A stretch of DNA of 46,593 bases. Origin: Bacteroidaceae bacterium. GTDB lineage: Bacteria > Bacteroidota > Bacteroidia > Bacteroidales > Bacteroidaceae. The stretch is taken from the NCBI GenBank assembly GCA_017521285.1, contig JAFXDG010000088.1, positions 1-46,593 on the forward strand, in the 5' to 3' direction. Numbering within the stretch: the first letter of the stretch is position 1; the number at the start of each line of letters is the position of its first letter. The notes beneath the pieces are model-generated. The model worked only from the letters and a program-made list of their open reading frames with translations. It made no database searches and was not told where the DNA came from. Position numbers and translations under genes: made by a program. This document shows, piece by piece, positions 33,572 to 41,765 of the stretch.

Positions 33572-33876
33572 CGAAGGAAATAAACTATGGAAGTCAGCGC
33601 CTTGACTATGAAAGTGCGGACACGGACTATGGAAGTGCATAATCATGTGCAATGTGAATTAAACAAAAGAAATGACAAGTTCGTCACAAAAATGTGAGAG
33701 ATGCTACAAAAGTTCGTCACAAAAATGTGATTTTGTTTGCTTATATCTCATAATAGGAAAAATTGCTTGAGGGATAAAAAAGCAATTCTTGCAACTCTTT
33801 TTTGTCATCTTCTATACAACAATAAAGGAACTTTTGTACCTTTGTGGACGAATAACCGTAAAATTGCAAACAGAAG
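33572..33876. other. Intergenic stretch after SNF2
   Basis: It contains three copies of an ACTATGGAAGTgc-like unit (about 33585-33640), a two-copy 21-bp direct repeat (33677-33730), and a TACCTTTG box at 33837-33844 that probably drives the next gene. No gene is present. Confidence 0.55.
33677..33730. repeat. 21-bp direct repeat, two copies
   Basis: AAGTTCGTCACAAAAATGTG then A occurs at 33677-33697 and 33710-33730 with a 33-bp period. Each copy contains the partial dyad TCACA..TGTGA. Two copies only, so not a CRISPR array. Confidence 0.75.
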
Positions 33877-35355
33877 ATGGCGGAAACCAATCGGATAGAA
33901 TATAAGCAGGAACTGACACCTGACGTGGATATAGAGAAAGAGGTGGTGGCCTTCTTGAATTATAAGGAAGGTGGATTCATCTACATCGGAATAGACCGCG
34001 ATGGAAAGACCGTAGGTGTAGATGATATAGATGGCTGTATGCTGAAGCTGAAAGACCGCATCAAGAATAACGTCTCCCCTTCGGCTATGGGATTGTTTGA
34101 CATTGCCACGGAGCAACGCGATGGCCTTAGCATCATCAAACTGACGGTGGCCAGCGGTATAGAAAAGCCTTATTTCAAAACGAAATACGGAATGACTCCC
34201 AAAGGGGCATATATCCGTGTGGGAACTTCTGCCGAACCGATGCCACAGGAGCAAATTGACCGTCTGTTTGCCATGCGTACCCGAAACTCCATCGGACGCA
34301 TTGTTTCTAACCGTCAGGACTTGACCTTCGAGCAATTGCGCATCTATTATGATGAGCATGGTAAACGTTTGAACGACAATTTCAAACGTACATTGGAATT
34401 ATTGACAGAAGACGGGAAATATAACTATGTAGCCTACTTGTTGGCCGACGAGAACAACAATTCCATCAAAGTGGCCAAATACTCCAGCCTTGACAGATGC
34501 GACCTGATAGAGAACAACGAATATGGTTATTGCTCCCTCATCAAAGCCACCAAGAGCGTATTGGCCAAACTGGAGGTAGAAAACAGGACAGCAGCCACCA
34601 TTACTCCGGTAGAACGCATTGAAAAGCCTCTATGGAACAGGATTGCCCTCCGCGAAGCGGTTATCAACGCCATCGTACACAACGATTACTCCTTTGAGGT
34701 TCCGCCTAAATTTGAAATCTTTCCCGACAGGCTTGAAATCACTTCTGCCGGCCGATTGCCCGAATCTCTCAGCCACGAAGAGTTCTTCAACGGTATTTCC
34801 ATCCCCCGCAACAAAGAGTTGATGCGCATTTACCGTGATGTGGAGTTGGTGGAATCTTTAGGCTCCGGCATCCCCCGCATCCTTCGCGCATACGGTGAAG
34901 AAAGTTTCAAGTTCACCGACAACTTCATTCGCATCACCTTCCCCATCGGAGTGCATGATACCGCGCATGTTACCGCACATGTTAAAGAAGAAGGCACCAA
35001 GTCGGCATCAAGTCGAAATCAGGAAGTAAGTGATTCTGGCACAGATCCTAATATTAACACTGGTACTAACACTGATACTGGAACTAACACTGTTACCGCG
35101 CATGTTACCGCGCATGTTACCGCGCATGTTAAAAAGTTAGTTTCTATCATTGATGGAGAAATGAATCGTGATACATTACAAGAGCTGATTTCTGTCAATC
35201 ACAGGGAATATTTCAGGAAAGAATATCTGAAGCCCTCCATCGAAGCTGGATATGTAGAACTGACTATTCCAGACAAACCTAAGAGCATCAATCAGAAATA
35301 TCGATTGACTCCAAAAGGGTTGCAACTAAGGGAAATTATGAGAAGAAAAAACTGA
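33877..35355 (+). CDS. AlbA/Schlafen-type putative transcriptional regulator with ATPase-like domain
   Basis: A 492-residue protein of the family with an N-terminal AlbA_2 (Schlafen-type) domain (about 1-120, RIEYKQELTP...VVAFLNYKEGGFIYIGIDRDGKTVG) followed by a GHKL-like region (ALREAVINAIVHNDYS, LEITSAGRLPESLS, ELVESLGSGIPRIL) and a C-terminal winged helix (about 425-490). These proteins are annotated as transcriptional regulators or ATP-binding proteins; some occur in defence islands. The linker (about 360-420) holds repeats of TAHV encoded by a perfect 12-bp DNA repeat, so its length can vary without frameshift. Own promoter box at 33837. Confidence 0.85.
   Translation: MAETNRIEYKQELTPDVDIEKEVVAFLNYKEGGFIYIGIDRDGKTVGVDDIDGCMLKLKDRIKNNVSPSAMGLFDIATEQRDGLSIIKLTVASGIEKPYFKTKYGMTPKGAYIRVGTSAEPMPQEQIDRLFAMRTRNSIGRIVSNRQDLTFEQLRIYYDEHGKRLNDNFKRTLELLTEDGKYNYVAYLLADENNNSIKVAKYSSLDRCDLIENNEYGYCSLIKATKSVLAKLEVENRTAATITPVERIEKPLWNRIALREAVINAIVHNDYSFEVPPKFEIFPDRLEITSAGRLPESLSHEEFFNGISIPRNKELMRIYRDVELVESLGSGIPRILRAYGEESFKFTDNFIRITFPIGVHDTAHVTAHVKEEGTKSASSRNQEVSDSGTDPNINTGTNTDTGTNTVTAHVTAHVTAHVKKLVSIIDGEMNRDTLQELISVNHREYFRKEYLKPSIEAGYVELTIPDKPKSINQKYRLTPKGLQLREIMRRKN
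34960..35130 (+). repeat. 12-bp coding minisatellite in the linker of the AlbA-type protein
   Basis: ACCGCGCATGTT occurs in two units at 34960-34983 (one mismatch) and three perfect units at 35095-35130, encoding TAHV repeats. Between them lies an AACACTGnTACT-type repeat encoding NTGTNTDTGTNT. Copy change would keep the frame. Confidence 0.85.
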
Positions 35356-35381
35356 AACCCCACCCTGCTTGCATTGCCGAT

Positions 35382-35615
35382 TTGATGCTATTTTACATTG
35401 AAACGGGAGTAAGCTTTACAGTCGAGTATGGCGATATGTGGGAACAATACTATATTGCTTTAGAAAATAATTTTGGTAAAGCAATGGAGTTTATATACAA
35501 GAATGGGTATTTGGAAGAACTCCGCCCCCGTATCGAAATGATGTTAAAGATATCTGAGAAGTGCGGTTGGGGATTCCCTGATACATTATATGACTTCTAT
35601 TATCAATATCAATAA
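35382..35615 (+). CDS. 77-residue protein, probable C-terminal fragment of a DUF6155-like protein
   Basis: The product (MLFYIETGVSFTVEYGDMWE..., ending CGWGFPDTLYDFYYQYQ) resembles from memory the end of DUF6155-family proteins of about 170 residues. In frame before the ATG the sequence reads CIADL, which looks like part of the same fold, so the Met is probably internal and the 5' part was lost. It sits between the AlbA-type gene and dtd, at the right border of the accessory block. It may not be expressed; it has no visible promoter. Confidence 0.45.
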   Translation: MMLFYIETGVSFTVEYGDMWEQYYIALENNFGKAMEFIYKNGYLEELRPRIEMMLKISEKCGWGFPDTLYDFYYQYQ

Positions 35616-35631
35616 AGTTAAGAAATAATCT

Positions 35632-36084
35632 ATGCGAACAGTCATACAACGCGTCAGCCACGCATCGGTAACTATCAATGGGACGGTGAAATCGGCCATA
35701 GAGAAGGGATTGCTGGTGTTGGTGGGCATTGAGGACGCTGACACAGAAGAGGATATACAGTGGCTCTGTAAGAAGATTGTGGGGCTACGGGTGTTTGACG
35801 ACGAACAGGGAGTGATGAACAAGAACATCCAAGATGCAGGGGGCGACATATTGGTCATCAGCCAGTTCACCCTGTTTGCCTCCACCAAGAAGGGAAACCG
35901 TCCGTCGTACATACGGGCAGCCAAGCCGGACATCTCCATACCGCTCTACGAACAGTTCTGCGAAGAGTTGGGCATTGCCCTCGGAAAGCCTGTAGGCACG
36001 GGCGAGTTCGGTGCAGACATGAAAGTGGAGTTGCTGAACGATGGACCGGTAACGATTTGCATGGATACGAAGAATAAAGAATAA
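35632..36084 (+). CDS. dtd: D-aminoacyl-tRNA deacylase
   Basis: A 150-residue enzyme that removes D-amino acids (and mischarged glycine) from tRNAs. It has the two cross-subunit active-site motifs ISQFTLFA (near residue 80) and NDGPVTI (near 138), with the typical start MRTVIQRVSHASVTI. Normal length. A palindromic repeat and a mazG-like gene follow; the order dtd-mazG-deoC is one I recall from other Bacteroides, where it may directly follow uvrC. Confidence 0.96.
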   Translation: MRTVIQRVSHASVTINGTVKSAIEKGLLVLVGIEDADTEEDIQWLCKKIVGLRVFDDEQGVMNKNIQDAGGDILVISQFTLFASTKKGNRPSYIRAAKPDISIPLYEQFCEELGIALGKPVGTGEFGADMKVELLNDGPVTICMDTKNKE

Positions 36085-36090
36085 AAGAGA

Positions 36091-36176
36091 AGACCCACCT
36101 AAATCCTCCCTGTAAGGGAGGACTTTAAGAAGACCAACAGAGGTCCCTCCCTCACAGGGAGGGTTAGGGTGGGTCT
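36091..36176. repeat. Palindromic intergenic repeat, copy 3
   Basis: Arms of 23 bp (36091-36113 and 36154-36176, beginning AGACCCACC and ending GGTGGGTCT) pair at 20 of 23 positions. A second, inner pair of GGGAGG/CCTCCC units makes it a multi-branched hairpin. Related to the elements at 2694 and 8893. Confidence 0.75.
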
Positions 36177-36187
36177 GATAACTGAAA

Positions 36188-36556
36188 ATGATTATGACCC
36201 TACAAGAAGCACAAGAGACCGTTGACCGCTGGATAAAGACGTACGGTGTGCGCTACTTCAGCGAACTGACCAACATGGCCTGCCTCACCGAGGAGGTGGG
36301 CGAACTGGCACGCATCATGGCACGTACCTACGGCGACCAATCGTTCAAGAAAGACGAAAAGCATGACTTGGGTGACGAGATGGCCGATGTACTGTGGGTA
36401 CTCCTCTGTTTGGCCAACCAGACGGGAGTTGACCTTACCGCGGCCTTTGAACGAAACCTGCAAAAGAAGACGGAGCGGGACAAGACAAGGCACAAGGAGA
36501 ATGAAAAATTAAGGGGGCTCTCCCCCACCCCCTCCCAGAATGGAGGGGAACAATAA
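36188..36556 (+). CDS. MazG-like nucleotide pyrophosphohydrolase
   Basis: A 122-residue protein of the all-alpha NTP pyrophosphatase superfamily. The metal-binding motifs are EEVGELARIMA (near residue 36) and DLGDEMADVLWVLLCLANQTG (near 60). It hydrolyses nucleoside triphosphates to monophosphates, possibly cleaning abnormal nucleotides. The start may be 36188 or the second Met at 36194. The last 15 residues (LRGLSPTPSQNGGEQ) are encoded by a palindromic intergenic repeat and are not part of the fold; the same repeat reads GLSPT in the thiamine pyrophosphokinase gene. Confidence 0.88.
   Translation: MIMTLQEAQETVDRWIKTYGVRYFSELTNMACLTEEVGELARIMARTYGDQSFKKDEKHDLGDEMADVLWVLLCLANQTGVDLTAAFERNLQKKTERDKTRHKENEKLRGLSPTPSQNGGEQ
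36513..36548. repeat. Palindromic intergenic repeat, copy 4 (single arm, inside mazG-like 3' end)
   Basis: GGGGGCTCTCCCCCACCCCC followed by TCCCAGAATGGAGGGG matches one arm of the elements at 2694 and 8893. It supplies the last codons of the mazG-like gene. Confidence 0.6.
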
Positions 36557-36590
36557 ACCTATCGAATATAAACTAATAACAACAGACATT

Positions 36591-37556
36591 ATGAACCATT
36601 ATCATCATCACGACCATGATTGCGACTGCGGATGCGGACACGATCATGACCATTTCCACGAGGAAGATTTCAGCAGTCAGGACAAGTACCACGAAGCCTT
36701 GGCACAGTATGACACCCAATTGAGCGACGAACACATCCAGGCACAAGTGTCACGCCTGCTTGAACGCGTCAGCGAGAATGATACACTTGAGGTAAAAAAG
36801 GCTCTTTTCGGTTGCCTTGACCTCACCACATTGAAGTGTACCGACAGCGAGGAGAGCGTGCTCAATTTTGTAGAAAAAGTCAATGCACTGGACGAAGAGC
36901 ATCCCGACCTTCCCCATGTGGCAGCTCTCTGTGTCTATCCCTGCTTTGCCGGTATTGTCAACCAATCGCTGCAAGCTGAGGGGGTAGAAGTGGCTTGCGT
37001 AAGCGGTGGATTCCCCTCTTCACAGACCTTTATGGAGGTGAAGATTGCCGAAACCAGCTTGGCCCTGCACGAAGGAGCTACAGAGATTGACGTGGTCATC
37101 CCCGTAGGGAAATTCCTCAGCGGCGACTACGAAGGCATGTGCGACGAGTTGCAGGAGCTGAAAGCCCTCTGTGGCGACCACGCACTGAAGGTCATCTTAG
37201 AAACAGGTGCACTAAAGTCTGCCGCCAACATCAAACGTGCCGCCCTGCTGGCGATGTACAGCGGAGCCGACTTCATCAAGACCTCTACAGGCAAGGAAGC
37301 CGTGAGTGCCACTCCCGAAGCTGCCTTTGTCATGTGCCAGGCCATCAAGGAGTACTATGCCAAAACCGGCATCAAAACAGGTTTTAAGGCCGCAGGAGGC
37401 ATTAACACCGTGCAGGATGCCCTCTCCTACTATACCATCGTGAAAGAGCTGTTAGGCAAAGAATGGCTGACCCCTGCCCTTTTCCGCATCGGCACCAGCC
37501 GATTGGCCAACTTGTTACTCAGCGAGATTTTGGGTGAAGAAACAAAAGTTTTCTGA
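36591..37556 (+). CDS. deoC: Deoxyribose-phosphate aldolase with His/Cys-rich N-terminal tail
   Basis: A 321-residue class I aldolase that splits 2-deoxyribose-5-phosphate into glyceraldehyde-3-phosphate and acetaldehyde in deoxynucleoside breakdown. The Schiff-base Lys lies in GADFIKTSTGK, with the partner Asp in ATEIDVVIPVGKF and second Lys in GFKAAGGI. I chose the ATG at 36591; it opens a tail of about 26 residues made almost only of His, Asp, Cys and Gly (positions 2-23 hold ten His and three Cys), which could bind zinc, nickel or other metals. An earlier ATG (36540) lies in the repeat element. The tail is not part of the usual DeoC fold. Confidence 0.95.
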   Translation: MNHYHHHDHDCDCGCGHDHDHFHEEDFSSQDKYHEALAQYDTQLSDEHIQAQVSRLLERVSENDTLEVKKALFGCLDLTTLKCTDSEESVLNFVEKVNALDEEHPDLPHVAALCVYPCFAGIVNQSLQAEGVEVACVSGGFPSSQTFMEVKIAETSLALHEGATEIDVVIPVGKFLSGDYEGMCDELQELKALCGDHALKVILETGALKSAANIKRAALLAMYSGADFIKTSTGKEAVSATPEAAFVMCQAIKEYYAKTGIKTGFKAAGGINTVQDALSYYTIVKELLGKEWLTPALFRIGTSRLANLLLSEILGEETKVF

Positions 37557-37587
37557 CAATATAAAACCATATTACCACATATAATCG

Positions 37588-37629
37588 AATCCCTATTTCA
37601 GCAGATAATAAGCTAAAATAGGGATTTTT
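37588..37629. terminator. Terminator between deoC and the prenyl synthase gene
   Basis: Arms AATCCCTATTT and AAAATAGGGATT (37588-37598, 37615-37626), extended by AGC/GCT, are followed by T5. It probably ends deoC. Confidence 0.8.
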
Positions 37630-37734
37630 CGAACAATTCATGTGTAAATAACGGCTATTTTGACGGCTATGAGCCATCAAAAGAAGATTCAATGACAGGA
37701 ATAAAATAGTAATATAAACTGACGACAGGATGCA

Positions 37735-38712
37735 TCACTTCTCGCGGCTTGCCACATAATCAACGTAAGTGGTCAAGGCAGTGCGCAATGCTTCGTCGGC
37801 ACATTGACCAAGAAGTTCGTGAGCACGATCTACCTGTTGCTTCATGTATTGCTCAGCATAAACAATACCCCCTTCGGCTTTGGTGAACTCCACCAAACGG
37901 GCAATCTCTTCGTCGGTAGCTTCCAAGTGTTTCACTTTACGGGCCAATGCCATCATCTCCTCATTATTTGTAGTGAGCAGCGCATGAAGTACAGGCAGGG
38001 TCAGTTTGCCTTCATGCATATCATTGCCCACAGGCTTTCCGATAGCTGCCGCATTGTCGGAATAGTCAAAAATGTCATCCTTCACCTGGAAAGTGAGACC
38101 AATGATTTCACCAATGCTTCTCGCCCACTCCACCCCTTCGGGCGAAGCACCAACCGAGAGGGCTCCCACTTGGGCACAGGTTTCGAAGAGAACAGCCGTT
38201 TTCTTCCGTATAATCTGGAAATATATTTCTTCGGAAAATGTTTCGTTGGACACATTGGAGAGTTGTAAGATTTCGCCTTCTGCCAGACATTGTCCCAACT
38301 TGGAGATAAGGTGTATGATGTGTATATCTTCCGTCAACGAGCCATGCAGAAGCGATGTAGAGAGCAGATAGTCACCCACCAACACAGAGACCCGATTGTC
38401 AAACACGGCATTGACCGACGGCTGGCCGCGACGCTTTTGGCTGTTGTCCACCACATCGTCGTGCACCAGACTGGCCGTATGCAGCAGTTCCAATGACGCA
38501 GCAGCATGCAACGTCTTTTCTGTCACTCCACCCAGACACTTGGCCATCAACAGAGCCAAAATGGGACGCATCATCTTTCCAGTCTGTTGGCTGACATGGT
38601 CGAGCACCCGCCCCAGCAAGTCGTAATCACTGCTGAGCGAAGAGCGCATAAGAGCAAGCAACTGCCGCAATTCTTCTTCAATGGGAGCCGTTATAAGGGT
38701 CTGTTGGTTCAT
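37735..38712 (-). CDS. trans-Polyprenyl diphosphate synthase
   Basis: A 325-residue enzyme of the long-chain prenyl synthase family. It adds isopentenyl units to an allylic diphosphate, most likely to make the side chain of menaquinone. The two Asp-rich motifs are LVHDDVVDNSQKRRG and FQVKDDIFDYSD, and GKMMRPILALLMAK and AEGEILQLSN are family regions. The start is ATG at 38712 or the adjacent one at 38715; the longer frame from 38733 is less likely. Chain length cannot be read with confidence. It is divergent from polA. Confidence 0.93.
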   Translation of the reverse strand: MNQQTLITAPIEEELRQLLALMRSSLSSDYDLLGRVLDHVSQQTGKMMRPILALLMAKCLGGVTEKTLHAAASLELLHTASLVHDDVVDNSQKRRGQPSVNAVFDNRVSVLVGDYLLSTSLLHGSLTEDIHIIHLISKLGQCLAEGEILQLSNVSNETFSEEIYFQIIRKKTAVLFETCAQVGALSVGASPEGVEWARSIGEIIGLTFQVKDDIFDYSDNAAAIGKPVGNDMHEGKLTLPVLHALLTTNNEEMMALARKVKHLEATDEEIARLVEFTKAEGGIVYAEQYMKQQVDRAHELLGQCADEALRTALTTYVDYVASREK

Positions 38713-38792
38713 CATTCTGCAAATTTCCGGCAAAATTAGTAATAAAACGTCAAAGTAAAGAGTATTAGTTCTCCAAAGTCACCTTTTTTTAG

Positions 38793-38800
38793 TACTTTTG
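38793..38800 (+). promoter_or_regulatory. -7 box upstream of polA
   Basis: TACTTTTG fits TAnnTTTG; no good -33 TTTG is seen at 19-21 bp. A repeat region of about 107 bp lies between this box and the polA start. Confidence 0.45.
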
Positions 38801-38820
38801 ACACAAAAATCAAGATAACG

Positions 38821-38927
38821 CCAGTTGGCGAGTTGACAAGACACCAGTTGACAAGGATCATGCGGCCCTTTGTTCTTCCACCTTGTTTTGGCAACACCCC
38901 CTCGTCAACTCGTTAATTCGTCAACTG
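38821..38927. repeat. Repeat with inverted GTTGACAAGG-type ends, copy 2
   Basis: The left part holds AGTTGACAAG twice; the right part holds CTCGTCAACTCG and TTCGTCAACTG. These match the ends of the region at 9589-9766, in the same relative orientation. It lies in the polA leader. Confidence 0.6.
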
Positions 38928-38934
38928 AAAGAAT

Positions 38935-41739
38935 ATGGAAAAACTCTTCCTCCTCGATGCCTACGCGCTCATCTATCGCGCCTATTATGCGTTCATCAAG
39001 AATCCCCGCATCAACTCCAAGGGGATGAACACCTCGGCCATTTTTGGTTTTGTCAATACATTGGCCGATGTACTCAAACGCCAGCAGCCTACCCACATTG
39101 GCGTAGCTTTCGACCCTGCCGGGCCTACTTTCCGCCACGAAGCCTACGAACAGTATAAGGCACAGCGCGAAGAAACGCCCGAGGACATCCGCCTCTCTGT
39201 ACCTATTATAAAAGAAATCATCACAGCCTTCCGCATCCCTATCTTGGAAGTACCGGGCTACGAAGCCGACGATGTGATAGGAACGTTGGCCACCATTGCC
39301 GGCGGAAGAGGCATAGACACCTATATGATGACCCCCGACAAGGACTATGGGCAATTGGTGTCGGAGCATGTCTTCATGTATCGCCCCCGCTTTGGCGACA
39401 AAGACTTCGACACATTAGGCGTGGAGGAGGTAAAAGCAAAGTTCGGCATCGAACGTCCCGAACAGGTAATCGATTTATTAGGACTGATGGGCGACTCGTC
39501 GGACAACATCCCCGGATGTCCGGGTGTGGGCGAGAAGACGGCACTGAAACTCATCACTGAATTTGGCAGTATCGAGAATCTGTTGGCCAACACCGACCAA
39601 CTGAAAGGAGCGCTCAAGAAGAAAGTGGAAGAACACACAGAAGAAATCAAGTTCTCCCGCTTCTTGGCCACCATCAAGCGGGACGTACCCATCGAACTCG
39701 ACATGGATAGTCTGCTCGTAAAGGAAGCGGACGAAGAGAAGCTGCGCACGCTGTTCGAGGAACTGGAGTTCCGCAACCTGGCCGACCGTGTGTTGAAAGG
39801 TGACAAACCCGACGCACCCCCTGCCAAGAAGAGCAGCAAGAAACAGGACGACTCCCCCACCCTGTTCCAAGCTGATTTCTTTGACTTATTTGCGGACGAA
39901 AGTACGGACGAGCCAAAATATTCGACTCTCGCAGGCCTTGAAGAGACCACTTACAACTATCAATTGGCTGATACCAAGGAGAAAAGAGACGAATTATTAA
40001 GAATTTTGCGGACACACAATTTTCTCGTTTTAGACACAGAGACCACAGGCACCGAGCCAATGGCCTCAGAACTGGTGGGGATGAGCTTCAGCGTGGCCGA
40101 AGGCGAAGCATGGTATGTCCCCGTACCGGCCGACCGTGCCGAAGCAACAGCCATCGTCGAGGAATTCCGCGATGTACTCACCAATCCCAAGACCACTAAA
40201 GTGGGCCAGAACATCAAGTACGACCTCTTGATGTTGGCGCAATACGGAGTGTGGCTTGCAGGCCCGCTCTTCGACACCATGGTAGCCCACTATGTACTCT
40301 CACCCGAATTGCATCACGGTATGGACTATCTGGCCGAGGTACTCCTCCACTACCGCACCATCCCCATCGAGGAACTTATCGGTCCCAAGGGCAAAAACCA
40401 AAAAAACATGCGCGACCTCGCCCCCGAGGAGGTGTATAAATATGCGTGCGAAGATGCCGATGTCACCCTCCGCCTGAAGAATGTATTGGAAAAACAGCTT
40501 CATGAACAGGGAGCCTACGACCTTTTTCACGACATCGAGATGCCCCTTGTTCCGGTGTTGGCACAGATGGAGTTCAACGGCGTGCGCATCGATACCGACG
40601 CCCTGCGCGAGACATCTGCCCTCTACACCCAGCGCCTGCAGGAGATTGAGCAGGACATCTACTCTCTGGCAGGCCAGCCGTTCAACATCTCCTCCCCCAA
40701 GCAGGTGGGCGAAATGCTTTTCGACACACTGAAAATCAGTGCCAAAGCAAAGAAAACCAAGGGCGGACAGTACTCCACTTCGGAAGAGGTGCTCGAAAGT
40801 CTGCGCGACAAGCATCCCGTCGTGGGACGCATCCTCGACTACCGCGGACTGAAGAAACTCCTGAGCACCTACATCGATGCCCTGCCTGCCCTTATCAACC
40901 CCCGCACAGGCCGCATACACACTTCATTCAACCAGACGGTAACAGCCACTGGCCGACTGAGTTCCAGCAATCCCAATTTGCAGAACATCCCCATCCGCCA
41001 CGAGGACGGACGCGAAATCCGCCGTGCCTTCATCCCCGATGACGGATGCGAATTCTTCTCGGCCGACTATTCGCAAATCGAATTGCGCATCATGGCCCAT
41101 CTCAGCGGCGACACCAACATGATGGAGGCTTTCCGCCTCGGTCAGGACATCCATGCCGCCACAGCGGCCAAAGTCTATAAAGTTCCCCTCGCCGAAGTTA
41201 CACGCGACCAGCGGAGCAAGGCCAAGACGGCCAACTTCGGTATCATCTACGGCATATCGGCCTACGGACTGAGCGACCGTATGCACGTGCCCGTAAAGGA
41301 GGCTAAAGAGTTGATTGACGGATACTTCCAGACCTACCCGCAAGTGAAAGCCTACATGGACAGCAGCATCGCCCTTGCACGCGACAAGGGATATACCGAG
41401 ACTATCTGCCGCCGCCGTTGCTACCTGCCCGACATCAATTCCCACAACGCTGTCGTGCGCGGTTATGCCGAGCGCAACGCTATCAATGCCCCCATCCAAG
41501 GCAGTGCGGCCGACATCATCAAGGTGGCCATGGCCAACATCCACCAGCGCTTCCAGCGCGAGGGCATCCGCTCAAAGATGCTCATCCAGGTGCACGACGA
41601 ACTCAACTTCAGCGTCCTGCCCGAAGAGCGCGACCGCGTGCAACGCATCGTCATCGAAGAGATGGAGGGAGCCTACCTGATGCAAGTCCCCCTGCAAGCC
41701 GACTGCGGTTGGGGAAAGAATTGGTTGGAAGCACATTAA
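38935..41739 (+). CDS. polA: DNA polymerase I
   Basis: A full-length 934-residue enzyme. The 5'-3' exonuclease (about 1-290) has EVPGYEADDVIGTLA and DLLGLMGDSSDNIPGCPGVGEKTA; the 3'-5' proofreading domain (about 350-540) keeps VLDTETTG with both metal-binding acids; the polymerase domain (about 560-934) has FSADYSQIELRIMAHLSGD (motif A), RSKAKTANFGIIYG (motif B, O-helix) and LIQVHDELNF (motif C). It processes Okazaki fragments and fills repair gaps. The linker near residue 300 is Lys/Ser/Asp-rich. The next gene starts 26 nt downstream and is probably co-transcribed. Confidence 0.98.
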   Translation: MEKLFLLDAYALIYRAYYAFIKNPRINSKGMNTSAIFGFVNTLADVLKRQQPTHIGVAFDPAGPTFRHEAYEQYKAQREETPEDIRLSVPIIKEIITAFRIPILEVPGYEADDVIGTLATIAGGRGIDTYMMTPDKDYGQLVSEHVFMYRPRFGDKDFDTLGVEEVKAKFGIERPEQVIDLLGLMGDSSDNIPGCPGVGEKTALKLITEFGSIENLLANTDQLKGALKKKVEEHTEEIKFSRFLATIKRDVPIELDMDSLLVKEADEEKLRTLFEELEFRNLADRVLKGDKPDAPPAKKSSKKQDDSPTLFQADFFDLFADESTDEPKYSTLAGLEETTYNYQLADTKEKRDELLRILRTHNFLVLDTETTGTEPMASELVGMSFSVAEGEAWYVPVPADRAEATAIVEEFRDVLTNPKTTKVGQNIKYDLLMLAQYGVWLAGPLFDTMVAHYVLSPELHHGMDYLAEVLLHYRTIPIEELIGPKGKNQKNMRDLAPEEVYKYACEDADVTLRLKNVLEKQLHEQGAYDLFHDIEMPLVPVLAQMEFNGVRIDTDALRETSALYTQRLQEIEQDIYSLAGQPFNISSPKQVGEMLFDTLKISAKAKKTKGGQYSTSEEVLESLRDKHPVVGRILDYRGLKKLLSTYIDALPALINPRTGRIHTSFNQTVTATGRLSSSNPNLQNIPIRHEDGREIRRAFIPDDGCEFFSADYSQIELRIMAHLSGDTNMMEAFRLGQDIHAATAAKVYKVPLAEVTRDQRSKAKTANFGIIYGISAYGLSDRMHVPVKEAKELIDGYFQTYPQVKAYMDSSIALARDKGYTETICRRRCYLPDINSHNAVVRGYAERNAINAPIQGSAADIIKVAMANIHQRFQREGIRSKMLIQVHDELNFSVLPEERDRVQRIVIEEMEGAYLMQVPLQADCGWGKNWLEAH

Positions 41740-41765
41740 AGTTCTTCTCAAAGAGAAAAGGCAAC

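Noticed and set aside
33677-33730. Short CRISPR array
   Set aside because: Only two repeats of 21 bp with a 12-bp gap, no cas genes, and spacing too short.
19129-35631. Integrative element or prophage
   Set aside because: No integrase, transposase, mobilisation or phage structural gene and no flanking attachment repeats were found.
41418-41765. Long N-terminal extension of the small ATPase
   Set aside because: The extension is another frame of polA's 3' end; the protein family starts at the ATG at 41766.
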